Assembly: GCA_015075625.1 (NCBI GenBank)
Contig: JABTTZ010000002.1
Span: 496,001 to 560,000 of the forward strand
DNA: 64,000 nucleotides
Reading direction: 5' to 3'
From: Anaerolineales bacterium
Lineage (GTDB): Bacteria; Chloroflexota; Anaerolineae; Aggregatilineales; UBA2796
Both the position numbers and the translations under genes were made by a program. Below the pieces are notes generated by a model. It made no database searches. It was not told the origin of the DNA and worked only from the letters and a program-made list of their open reading frames with translations. This document shows, one piece after another, positions 8,280-16,359 of this stretch (its first letter is position 1; each line of letters starts with the position of its first letter).

Positions 8280-10103
8280 ATGACCACATGGGACGATTTG
8301 GTGACCCGCGCTTTGCTTGGAATACGGCGGCAGGAACATGACAACGCCTCTCTCTCTGGCGAGGACGAAGGGGCGCTGGCAGGCTTTTTGGAAAGGATGC
8401 CGCTGAGGACTGCGGGTGATCTGCTGCGACGTGCCGCTGTGGTGTCCTTGCATCGTCGGGCGGGCAGATACCACACCCTAGAGGATTTCCCGTGGAAAAC
8501 GTTCGCCGATGCGCCCACCGAAACACGCCCCTATCCACCGAAACAGGTTTTTCAGCACCTCCGGCAGATGCTATCGGGAACATTCCGTGAGGCACTTTCT
8601 GAATGTTTGAAACTCATGGATCGAGAAGGAATGCGTATTCCAGAGGAATTCCTCCCCGCCATTTTCGAGATGGGCAATCAGGAAAAGCTCATACAGGATG
8701 CCCTTTCCCCGTCGCTTCTCGGTGAACGGGGACAGTGGCTGATGCACCATAATCCCGAAAAGTGGATGCGGTTCGCTAAACCCTTTGACCACGATCTATG
8801 GACTCATGGGAAATCCTTTCAGCGGCAGATGCAGTTAGCCGCCCTTCGCCGGACGGACCCCCACCACGCCCGTGAACTGCTGGCGAGTGTGTGGGATAAG
8901 GAACCTGCCAAGACCCGCAAAGAGTTTTTGGGAACGTTTCAGACGAATCTGAGTGCGGCGGATGAGGATTTTCTAGAGAGAATCCTTGACGATAAGGATA
9001 ATGGCGTACAGCTAAACGCCGCTACACTATTGGGAAAACTCCCTGAATCGGCTTTTGTTGGGCGGATGATTGCCCGAACCGCCAATATTTTTGCTCTGTA
9101 TCCGGTGAATATCGAGACTACTCTTGCTTACACACCGCCTGCCGTCCAACAGCCTTTTTCGGGAACATCACGGTTCGCCCCTCAGCCGGTCATTTCCTAC
9201 GATGCCCAAGACAACACCGTTTTGCGGAAAATTCTCTATGGCGAACCCACTGTCGCCTCATCGCCTTTCCCCACCCGCCCCTTAGGAAGTCCGGCTGCAC
9301 CAGCAAAACCAGACGTGCGCCCAGTTATTGGCACGCCACCGCCGCACTTTCTCGCCTTGATTGTCCCCAATACTCTAGATGAATCAATGAAACGAGATGG
9401 CATTGGACAGCCGACAGGGAACTTCCCGCCAGATCGCTTGAGTGGCAAAGAGGCTTGGGTGCGGCGCATGATTGACTATGTGCCCCCCCGCGTTTGGCGA
9501 GAGCGCTTCGGGATGACCTCCCTCGAACTGATTCGGGCGGCGCTGGTTGGTCATGCCGCTGCGATTGTCCTTACCGGGTGGCAAAATGCCGCACTACTCT
9601 ATGACGATGCGGATATGGCGGAGGGGCTTTTGGAGTCAGGGTTCCTCTATGGAGGCGGCAATTTTATGCTGAATGGGGGAGGGCTTATCAAACTGCTCTC
9701 TCCGCAAAAACGAGAAGATATGATGTGGCGCGTGATCAGGCGACAAAATGCACCAATGGGAGCGGATAAACATACCTTTTCGATGTTAGATGGCTGCATC
9801 CATGCATGGAGCGCCCCCTTCACCGCCTTTATCCTAGAGGAAATCATCGCGTCGCTGCTGCATCCCAACCGCCCTCCAGAATGGTCGAGGCGGCGTGTGT
9901 TGGGCAATAATAGTCCGGTATCGTCGTGGCTTGATAACTGGGGGTTGTTCATGGATCCCCAAACCCCCCATGACATGATGCCCTATCTCACAACCAGTGC
10001 CTCAAAGATGCTTGGTGACGGCGAGGCATTTCAAAAGTTGATCAAATTGCTCACATTTCGGTACGAACTACAGCACACCTTAGGTGAAAGGGGTAGCTCA
10101 TGA
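8280..10103 (+). CDS. DUF5691 family protein
   Basis: A protein of about 607 residues whose N-terminus (TTWDDLVTRALLGIRRQ) follows the DUF5691 pattern. The ATG at 8280 has AAAGG at 9-nt spacing, unlike the in-frame ATG at 8271, which abuts it. The body reads as helical, HEAT-like segments (for example LLASVWDKEPAKTRKEFL and EDFLERILDDKDNGVQLNAATLLGKL), with a low-complexity Pro/Ala insert in the middle. No enzymatic motif is visible. Its stop overlaps the AAA ATPase start (ATGA), indicating translational coupling, so it is likely an adaptor or scaffold for that ATPase (inference). Confidence 0.75.
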   Translation: MTTWDDLVTRALLGIRRQEHDNASLSGEDEGALAGFLERMPLRTAGDLLRRAAVVSLHRRAGRYHTLEDFPWKTFADAPTETRPYPPKQVFQHLRQMLSGTFREALSECLKLMDREGMRIPEEFLPAIFEMGNQEKLIQDALSPSLLGERGQWLMHHNPEKWMRFAKPFDHDLWTHGKSFQRQMQLAALRRTDPHHARELLASVWDKEPAKTRKEFLGTFQTNLSAADEDFLERILDDKDNGVQLNAATLLGKLPESAFVGRMIARTANIFALYPVNIETTLAYTPPAVQQPFSGTSRFAPQPVISYDAQDNTVLRKILYGEPTVASSPFPTRPLGSPAAPAKPDVRPVIGTPPPHFLALIVPNTLDESMKRDGIGQPTGNFPPDRLSGKEAWVRRMIDYVPPRVWRERFGMTSLELIRAALVGHAAAIVLTGWQNAALLYDDADMAEGLLESGFLYGGGNFMLNGGGLIKLLSPQKREDMMWRVIRRQNAPMGADKHTFSMLDGCIHAWSAPFTAFILEEIIASLLHPNRPPEWSRRRVLGNNSPVSSWLDNWGLFMDPQTPHDMMPYLTTSASKMLGDGEAFQKLIKLLTFRYELQHTLGERGSS

Positions 10104-11281
10104 CCAAGCGCAAGACGCTTTCGTCCACACCAACTAACGGGAACGGGACAAGCCCCATCGAAACACTTCCCGCACCTGTTGCCGCCTCGCTAAAGACGGT
10201 GAACGCCGTCCTACGCGAACACGCTGAAGCGCAGTTTGCCGAAGAGCTGACGCATCTTGCCAAGCATGATACCCGCCAACGCCCTCCACAGTGGCGGCTC
10301 TCGCCCTGGGCAGCGGCAACCTACCTTCTGGGGGGAACATTGGACGATGGCTTTCGCATTACCCCAAAGTACATTGGGGCGCGGCGGGTCATTGAGATTG
10401 CCGTAGCAACCTTAGCGACAGATCGGGCGTTGTTGCTGATGGGCGTGCCCGGGACGGCGAAAACGTGGGTTTCAGAACACCTTGCCGCCGCCATTTCTGG
10501 CGATTCAACACTGCTTATTCAAGGGACGGCAGGGACGAGCGAAGAACAGATTCGCTATGGCTGGAACTATGCGCGGCTGCTGGCAGAGGGTCCAAGCCAA
10601 GCGGCGCTTGTCCCAAGCCCGCTGATGAAAGCGATGGCAGAAGGCAAAATTACCCGTGTAGAAGAATTGACGCGCATCCCCTCCGATGTTCAGGATACGC
10701 TCATTACGATGCTCTCTGAAAAGGTGATGCCCATCCCCGAACTGGGCGGAGAAGTACAGGCGGTGAAGGGATTCAATGTGATTGGCACGGCGAATGATCG
10801 GGATCGGGGGGTGAACGAGCTTTCCAGCGCCCTGAAACGCCGCTTCAACACTGTGATTTTGCCGCTGCCTGCTACCATTGAGGAGGAGGTTGATATTGTC
10901 CAGCAGCGCGTGACGAGCTTGGGGCGGGCGCTTGAACTCCCCGCCGAAACGCCTGCCCTCGAAGAAATTCAGCGCGTGGTGACGATTTTCCGCGAACTGC
11001 GCGAGGGTATCACGGCGGATAGGAATGAAAAAGTGAAATCGCCCTCATCCACACTCAGCACGGCGGAGGCAATCTCGGTGATCACTAGTGGGATGGCGCT
11101 GGCGGCACATTTTGGTGATGGAATCGTCCGTGCCGACGATGTGGCGGCGGGCATTACTGGGGCGATTGTGAAAGACCCCACAGCAGATCGTGCTGTTTGG
11201 CTGGAATACCTTGATACGGTGGTGAAAGAACGGCAAGAATGGGCAGATATGTACCGCGCCTGCCGAGAGGTTTTGGGATAA
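10100..11281 (+). CDS. MoxR-type AAA+ ATPase
   Basis: A 393-residue AAA+ ATPase. Walker A is GVPGTAKT at residues 115-122, the Walker B-like segment is ITRVEEL near 184-190, sensor 1 is IGTAN at 228-232, and the arginine-finger region is ALKRRF at 244-249. MoxR-type ATPases work with VWA proteins as chaperone or maturation machines, and a VWA gene closes this cluster. Here the Walker B acidic pair reads EE instead of DE, which is common in this branch. It overlaps the DUF5691 gene by 4 bp and is followed 31 bp later by DUF5682, so all are likely co-expressed. Confidence 0.88.
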   Translation: MTKRKTLSSTPTNGNGTSPIETLPAPVAASLKTVNAVLREHAEAQFAEELTHLAKHDTRQRPPQWRLSPWAAATYLLGGTLDDGFRITPKYIGARRVIEIAVATLATDRALLLMGVPGTAKTWVSEHLAAAISGDSTLLIQGTAGTSEEQIRYGWNYARLLAEGPSQAALVPSPLMKAMAEGKITRVEELTRIPSDVQDTLITMLSEKVMPIPELGGEVQAVKGFNVIGTANDRDRGVNELSSALKRRFNTVILPLPATIEEEVDIVQQRVTSLGRALELPAETPALEEIQRVVTIFRELREGITADRNEKVKSPSSTLSTAEAISVITSGMALAAHFGDGIVRADDVAAGITGAIVKDPTADRAVWLEYLDTVVKERQEWADMYRACREVLG

Positions 11282-11312
11282 CGCCGGGTATAGCGATCTA
11301 GAGCGAGACACC

Positions 11313-13694
11313 ATGCCCAAACAATCCGTCCATCTCTTTGGTATACGGCATCATGGACCCGGTTCAGCGCGGAGTCTGAACGCCGCGTTGGAGCGGCTGA
11401 ACCCAGACATGATCTTAATCGAGGGTCCACCAGAGGCAACTGGAGCGTTACCCCTTGCCATACATGCGCAGATGCAGCCGCCCGTTGCACTGCTGGTATA
11501 CAACCCCGAACGAATGGAGCAGATGGGCTACTTCCCGTTTGCTGCCTTCTCGCCAGAGTGGAACGCCCTTCAGTTTGCCCTGCAAAGGCAGATCGTCGTC
11601 CGCTTCATCGATATGCCCATCACCCACCGCCTTGCCCTGATGGATACTGCGACGCAAGCATCGGCACGCCCCCCCACCGCGACGGATTCTCCCCCGCCCG
11701 AAGGGGGCGAGGAATACCTGCTTAGGCAAGAGAACGCCCCCACCTTGCAGAGCGACCCGCTCTATTGGTTGGCGCAGGCGGCGGGCTTTAGCGATGGCGA
11801 GCGGTGGTGGGATCATCTGGTGGAAAGCCGCCGAAAGCTCAACAGCGAGGATGATATTTTTGCCGCGATTTTGACGGCGATCACCACCTTGCGGGCGGCG
11901 AACCCTACTCCCTTTGACGACCTCACCCCCCGGCGAGAGGCGTTCATGCGGCGGGCAGTTCGGGCGGCGAGGCTAGAAGGCTATCGACGGATTGCCGTCG
12001 TTTGTGGGGCATGGCATACCCCCGCGTTGGCAGCGCTCCCCCCCGCTGAGGACGATGAGGCGCTATTCGCTGATCTTCCGCGTGTCCCTGTTGAGGTGGT
12101 CTGGACGCCCTGGACACACGGGCGGTTGGTGCGCAGCATCTATGGGGCGGGTGTTGCCGCACCGGGGTGGTATGCTCACCTGTGGCAGTACCACAACTCC
12201 GATGAAGCAGCGGTGGGGTGGATCACAAAAGTGGCGCGGCATTTGCGCAAGGAAGGGCTAGACACCTCGCCAGCCCAAATTATTGATGCGGCACGCTTGG
12301 CGGATACCCTCGCCGCCTTGCGGGATCGCCCCGCATCGGGCTTGGACGAACTAAACGAGGCAATCCTCAGTGTGTTGTGCGGGGGAAACCCCCACCCGAT
12401 GCACCTGATTTACAAAAATGTGATGATCGATGAACGGATGGGGCGCATTCCCGACGGCGCGACGATGCTCCCGCTCCAAAAGGATATTGTCAAACAGCAG
12501 GCGGCGTTGGAGATGCCCCCCACCCCAGTGATCACCACACTTGTGCTTGATCTTCGTCTAGAGCGCGACCTCCAACGTCGTATTTTCTTGCACCGCCTAA
12601 CCCTGATTAACATCCCATGGGGAACGTCCAACGGGCATTTTCTCAAACCCTTTGGGCGGGGAGGGTTGCCACAGCAAAACCCGGGCGGCTCGCTGCTCCG
12701 TCGGATTAGCCAGCCAAAGAATCCCAACCCCGAGGTGGAAGGGACGGCAAAAGAAACATGGTCGCTCCAGTGGAAACCTGAATTCGTCTTAACAATGATC
12801 GAACGTAGTTTATACGGAAGTACACTCCACGAGGCAGCCACGCACTATACGATTGAGAGGATCAAGCAAACCCATGATTTGTCGCACTTGACGAGGTTGA
12901 TCAGCGGTGTGTTGAGCGCTGATCTTCCGGCGGTTATTGATCCCCTTCTTCAGCAAATTGAGGAAGCGGCGCGGCTCAGCCGCGATCCAGTAGCGATGAT
13001 GGTTGCCGTGCCACCACTGGTGAATCTGCTGCGCTATGGGGATGTGCGCAGTAACGATGGGAGCATCTTACAGACAATTGCCGATGATCTCATGCGGCGC
13101 ACTTGCTTTTGGCTGCCCAATGCCTGTAAAAACCTCAGTGATGATCGCGCCTCCGCCCTTGATGAAAAGATCAAACCCTTTCATGTGGCGGTCATGCTGC
13201 GCCACGATGAGGGGCTAATTACCCAGTGGCAAAGGATGCTGAAGGGTCTGCTGGATGCACCTGATGTCCATCCCCTTTTGCAGGGGCGGGCGTGCCGCTT
13301 GCTTTTTCAAAATGGGGTGATCAGCGGGAAGGCACTTTGTCAGGAGATGGGACGCCATCTCGGGACGACAAACAAGCCAGAACAAAGCGTATTCTGGTTG
13401 AAGGGCTTTTTACAGGGGGAGAGTCTGAGCTTCCTCCGCGATGATGCGCTGTGGTTTGCCCTCAGCGATTGGGTGCGGATGCTCTCTGGCAGTGCCTTCA
13501 CCGCTGTGCTGCCGATCTTGCGGCAAACCTTCAGCCAATTTAGCCAAGCAGAGCGGCGGGCAATTCACGAACGGGTGAAACAAGGACGGACTCCGCCAGA
13601 GCAACCGCTTGAACAGATCGACGCACGGCGCGGCGCAGAGGTACTGCCATTTCTGAGACGGATAGGGCTAGGGGGTGGTCAAGAAAATTTCTAA
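11313..13694 (+). CDS. DUF5682 family protein with EreA/TraB-like N-terminal domain
   Basis: A 793-residue protein. The N-terminal half begins FGIRHHGPGSARSL and has LIEGPPE near residue 36-41, REAFM at 208-212 and VCGAWH at 230-235. This order (His, Glu, RExxM, GxxH) recalls the metal-binding or catalytic motifs of the EreA/ChaN/TraB superfamily; the relation is my inference. The C-terminal part from about 400 is helical and repeat-like, without recognisable motifs. It sits between the MoxR ATPase and the VWA gene, the standard neighbourhood of DUF5682. It may be the effector or hydrolase of the system; no substrate is known to me. Confidence 0.78.
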   Translation: MPKQSVHLFGIRHHGPGSARSLNAALERLNPDMILIEGPPEATGALPLAIHAQMQPPVALLVYNPERMEQMGYFPFAAFSPEWNALQFALQRQIVVRFIDMPITHRLALMDTATQASARPPTATDSPPPEGGEEYLLRQENAPTLQSDPLYWLAQAAGFSDGERWWDHLVESRRKLNSEDDIFAAILTAITTLRAANPTPFDDLTPRREAFMRRAVRAARLEGYRRIAVVCGAWHTPALAALPPAEDDEALFADLPRVPVEVVWTPWTHGRLVRSIYGAGVAAPGWYAHLWQYHNSDEAAVGWITKVARHLRKEGLDTSPAQIIDAARLADTLAALRDRPASGLDELNEAILSVLCGGNPHPMHLIYKNVMIDERMGRIPDGATMLPLQKDIVKQQAALEMPPTPVITTLVLDLRLERDLQRRIFLHRLTLINIPWGTSNGHFLKPFGRGGLPQQNPGGSLLRRISQPKNPNPEVEGTAKETWSLQWKPEFVLTMIERSLYGSTLHEAATHYTIERIKQTHDLSHLTRLISGVLSADLPAVIDPLLQQIEEAARLSRDPVAMMVAVPPLVNLLRYGDVRSNDGSILQTIADDLMRRTCFWLPNACKNLSDDRASALDEKIKPFHVAVMLRHDEGLITQWQRMLKGLLDAPDVHPLLQGRACRLLFQNGVISGKALCQEMGRHLGTTNKPEQSVFWLKGFLQGESLSFLRDDALWFALSDWVRMLSGSAFTAVLPILRQTFSQFSQAERRAIHERVKQGRTPPEQPLEQIDARRGAEVLPFLRRIGLGGGQENF

Positions 13695-13745
13695 AAGAAC
13701 CTCTGTCCGCCACGCCTTGCCTCTCCGTAGGGGAGACCCTGTGTG

Positions 13746-13925
13746 GTCGCCCGCCGCAAAAGCAGCGGGCTAAAGCTAAGCACCCCTACGGGGTTTGAAA
13801 ACCCTGACCTTACCTCGTACACAGAGAATTGGGGAGAAATTCCGGGGGCGAGGGGGAAGCCCACTCAAAAACGTGATGCCCCCTTCTTCTGTAGGGAGAA
13901 GGGGGATAGGGGGATGAGGGCTGTC
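13746..13925. repeat. Type-A repeat plus two-hairpin G/C repeat inside the cluster
   Basis: The 275-bp gap between the DUF5682 and VWA genes holds a minus-oriented type-A repeat (13746-13800, ending CACCCCTACGGGG) and, at 13848-13925, a two-hairpin element. The latter has GAGGGGGAAGCCC, then CCCCCTTCTTC paired with GAGAAGGGGG, and ends GGATGAGGG. A similar element occurs at 38055-38215. No gene is supported here. Confidence 0.65.
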
Positions 13926-13969
13926 TGTTTTTATGGTTACCTTTCTGACGAACGACTAGGGGGTGAGCA

Positions 13970-15145
13970 ATGACAGAGGCTGTTGCGACAGAAACCGTTA
14001 CCGATGAAGAACGCCGCCGCTGGCGGCTGATTTTGGGGCGGGCAACTAAAGAGGATGCGCTTCCCCTCAGCGCACAAGATGCCCAGATGGATGCCGCATT
14101 AGAGGCGCTCTATGCCGATAAAGAGTTTAGCGACAGCGGCGGGTTAGGCGATTCGGCGCCACAACTAGCCCGCTGGTTGGGCGATATTCGGACGTATTTC
14201 CCTAAACCGGTTGTCCAGATGCTGCAAAAGGAAGCCCTTCAGCACTTATCCCTCAATGACTTCCTGCGGGAGGCTGATCTGTTGAAAACGATTGAGTTGG
14301 ATGTTCACCTGATGGCGAAACTGGTGAGCCTAAACGAGACGATGACCGCCGAAACACGCGATACGGCGCGGCAAGTGGTGCGCAAAGTGACGGAGGAGTT
14401 GCAAAGGAAACTCAGCGCCCCACTGCGAACGGCACTCAACGGGGCAATGAGTCGGGCGTTGCGGACAACGCGCCCTCGTTACAAGGATATGGATTGGGCG
14501 CGGACGATCCTCACCAACCTCAAACACTATCAGCCCGCCTATCGGACGGTGATTCCAGAGCGGCGCATCGGGTTTGGACACCACACAAACGCCTTGCGCG
14601 ATGTGATCCTTTGCCTTGATGAGAGCGGTTCTATGGCAACTTCCGTTGTTTATGCCGGAATATATGGGGCGGTTATGGCGTCCCTTCCGGCGGTCAAAAC
14701 GCACCTTGTTGCCTTTGATACGAATGTCGTTGATCTGACGGCAGAACTGCGCGATCCGGTGGATATTTTGTTTGGGGTACAGCTTGGCGGGGGGACGGAT
14801 ATTAACCAAGCCCTTGCCTATGCTCAGAGGTTGATCAAGCGCCCGGCAGACACCATCCTCGTCTTGATCAGTGATTTGTTTGAGGGAGGCGACCAAGAGG
14901 CGATGATCGCCCGCGCAGGGCAGATTGCCGCGTCGGGAGTGCAGATGGTGACGCTTCTCACGCTCAGCGATGACGGGATACCAAACTACGATCATGAGGT
15001 TGCCACCACCTTCGCGGCATTGGGCATAGCATCCTTTGCCTGTACGCCGGATATGTTCCCCAACCTGATGGCGGCGGCAATCGAGCGGCAAGACCTCAGC
15101 GCATGGGCGGGGGAACGGGGCATTTTACGAACAGGGCAGCCTTAG
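13970..15145 (+). CDS. VWA domain protein of the MoxR cluster
   Basis: A 391-residue cytosolic protein with no signal peptide. Residues 1-200 are helical. A von Willebrand factor A domain follows, with the metal-ion-dependent adhesion site intact: DESGS at 217-221, Thr276 in GGGTD and Asp302 in SDLFEGG. In MoxR systems the VWA partner binds the ATPase and its client through the metal site. It starts after a good Shine-Dalgarno (GGGGGTGAG) but is 275 bp from the DUF5682 gene, with dispersed repeats in between, so it may use a separate promoter. Confidence 0.88.
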   Translation: MTEAVATETVTDEERRRWRLILGRATKEDALPLSAQDAQMDAALEALYADKEFSDSGGLGDSAPQLARWLGDIRTYFPKPVVQMLQKEALQHLSLNDFLREADLLKTIELDVHLMAKLVSLNETMTAETRDTARQVVRKVTEELQRKLSAPLRTALNGAMSRALRTTRPRYKDMDWARTILTNLKHYQPAYRTVIPERRIGFGHHTNALRDVILCLDESGSMATSVVYAGIYGAVMASLPAVKTHLVAFDTNVVDLTAELRDPVDILFGVQLGGGTDINQALAYAQRLIKRPADTILVLISDLFEGGDQEAMIARAGQIAASGVQMVTLLTLSDDGIPNYDHEVATTFAALGIASFACTPDMFPNLMAAAIERQDLSAWAGERGILRTGQP

Positions 15146-15188
15146 ATCGGCGGGTCACACTCAGACATGGCATAATAGGTGCTGATGG

Positions 15189-15217
15189 TTGCCAAATTGT
15201 TGGAAAATCATTTAAAT
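15189..15217 (+). promoter_or_regulatory. Candidate promoter for fabD
   Basis: TTGCCA at 15189-15194 and TTAAAT at 15212-15217 are separated by 17 nt. An AGGGGG ribosome-binding site follows before the fabD ATG at 15237. Confidence 0.45.
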
Positions 15218-15236
15218 CACGTTTAGGGGGAATTGT

Positions 15237-16190
15237 ATGACGATTCAGTGGGAAAAGACTGTCCTCTTATTTCCCGGACAAGGCTCTCAGGCGGTGGGGA
15301 TGGGAGCAGAGATTGCCGCAGAAATCACCGCTGCACGGGAGGTTTATGCCCTTGCCGATTCTATCTTGGGCTATTCGCTCTCCCGCCTGTGTTTTGAAGG
15401 TCCGGCAGAGCAGCTTGATCTCACCCAGTACACACAACCTGCCCTTTATGTGACAGGGATCGCCGTGCTGCATGCCTTAGAAGCTGTGCTTGGGGAGGAA
15501 ATCACCCCCCTTGCCGCCGCCGGTCACAGCCTCGGTGAATTCACTGCGCTTACGACGGCGGGGGCGCTGCCCTTTGATGCTGGACTGCGGTTGGTTGCCG
15601 AGCGTGGACGGCTTATGGCGGAAGCAGGAGAAAAGCATCCGGGCGGCATGGCGGCGCTGTTGGGTGGTGATCTCGCCACTGCCCACACCATTTGTGACCA
15701 AGCGAGCCGCGAGACGGGAAATCCGGTGGTCATTGCCAACGACAACTGCCCCGGACAAGTGGTGATCTCCGGCGATAATCTGGCGATCACCTGTGCGCTT
15801 GAGTTGGCAAAAGCACATGGGATTCGGCGGGCAGTACGCCTTCATGTCAGTGTGGCAACACATTCCCCCCTCATGGAGCCAGCCAGCGCCTCCTTCCGCA
15901 CCGCCATTCAAACTGTGCGGCTACGAAAGCCCTTTATTCCCGTCATAGGGAATGTGAGCGCTGCGCTGCTGCCCGATGCTGAGGCAATTCAGGCGGAGTT
16001 GAACGCGCAGTTGACCTCTACCGTGCGCTGGTCAGAATCAATCATGGCGCTGCGGCGTATGGGGGGCGAGACATTCCTTGAACTGGGGTCGAAAGATGTG
16101 TTGAGCGGTTTGTTAAAACGGATTGACAGCGAAGCAACTGCCATTCCGGTGAATACACTCGAATCGTTGCAAGGGTTGGCTGCCTCTTAG
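15237..16190 (+). CDS. fabD: Malonyl-CoA:ACP transacylase
   Basis: A 317-residue enzyme of fatty-acid synthesis that moves the malonyl group from CoA to acyl carrier protein. The oxyanion motif FPGQGSQAVGMG lies at residues 12-22. The nucleophile elbow GHSLGE has Ser98, and the catalytic His lies in VATHSPLM near residue 201. Length is normal for FabD (about 310). It stands alone, with no other fab genes nearby, and is followed by tRNA-Arg on the same strand. AGGGGG upstream gives a strong start. Confidence 0.94.
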   Translation: MTIQWEKTVLLFPGQGSQAVGMGAEIAAEITAAREVYALADSILGYSLSRLCFEGPAEQLDLTQYTQPALYVTGIAVLHALEAVLGEEITPLAAAGHSLGEFTALTTAGALPFDAGLRLVAERGRLMAEAGEKHPGGMAALLGGDLATAHTICDQASRETGNPVVIANDNCPGQVVISGDNLAITCALELAKAHGIRRAVRLHVSVATHSPLMEPASASFRTAIQTVRLRKPFIPVIGNVSAALLPDAEAIQAELNAQLTSTVRWSESIMALRRMGGETFLELGSKDVLSGLLKRIDSEATAIPVNTLESLQGLAAS

Positions 16191-16265
16191 GGCATCCGCG
16201 TCGCCCTCGAATGACGCTTGACAGAGTGAGCATCCCGCTTTATAGTGCGTAACAAGAAGGCATAA

Positions 16266-16338
16266 GCACCCATAGCTCAGGGGATAGAGCGCAGGTCTTC
16301 GGAACCTGGCGTCGGGGGTTCGAATCCCTCTGGGTGCA
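16266..16338 (+). tRNA. tRNA-Arg (anticodon TCG)
   Basis: A 73-nt cloverleaf. Acceptor arms are GCACCCA and TGGGTGC with discriminator A. The D arm is GCTC/GAGC. The anticodon arm CAGGT/ACCTG encloses the loop CTTCGGA, with anticodon TCG reading CGA. The T loop is TTCGAAT. CCA is not encoded. All stems pair (one G-U in the T stem). Confidence 0.95.
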
Positions 16339-16359
16339 TCGCATTGGATAGTGGGTTGG

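Noticed and set aside
13743-13973. Small frame between DUF5682 and VWA genes
   Set aside because: It consists of repeat sequence and ends inside the VWA start region.
14330-15091. Long minus-strand reading frame of 253 codons inside the VWA gene
   Set aside because: It runs antisense to an intact VWA protein with complete MIDAS motifs; no family resemblance and composition expected of a shadow frame.
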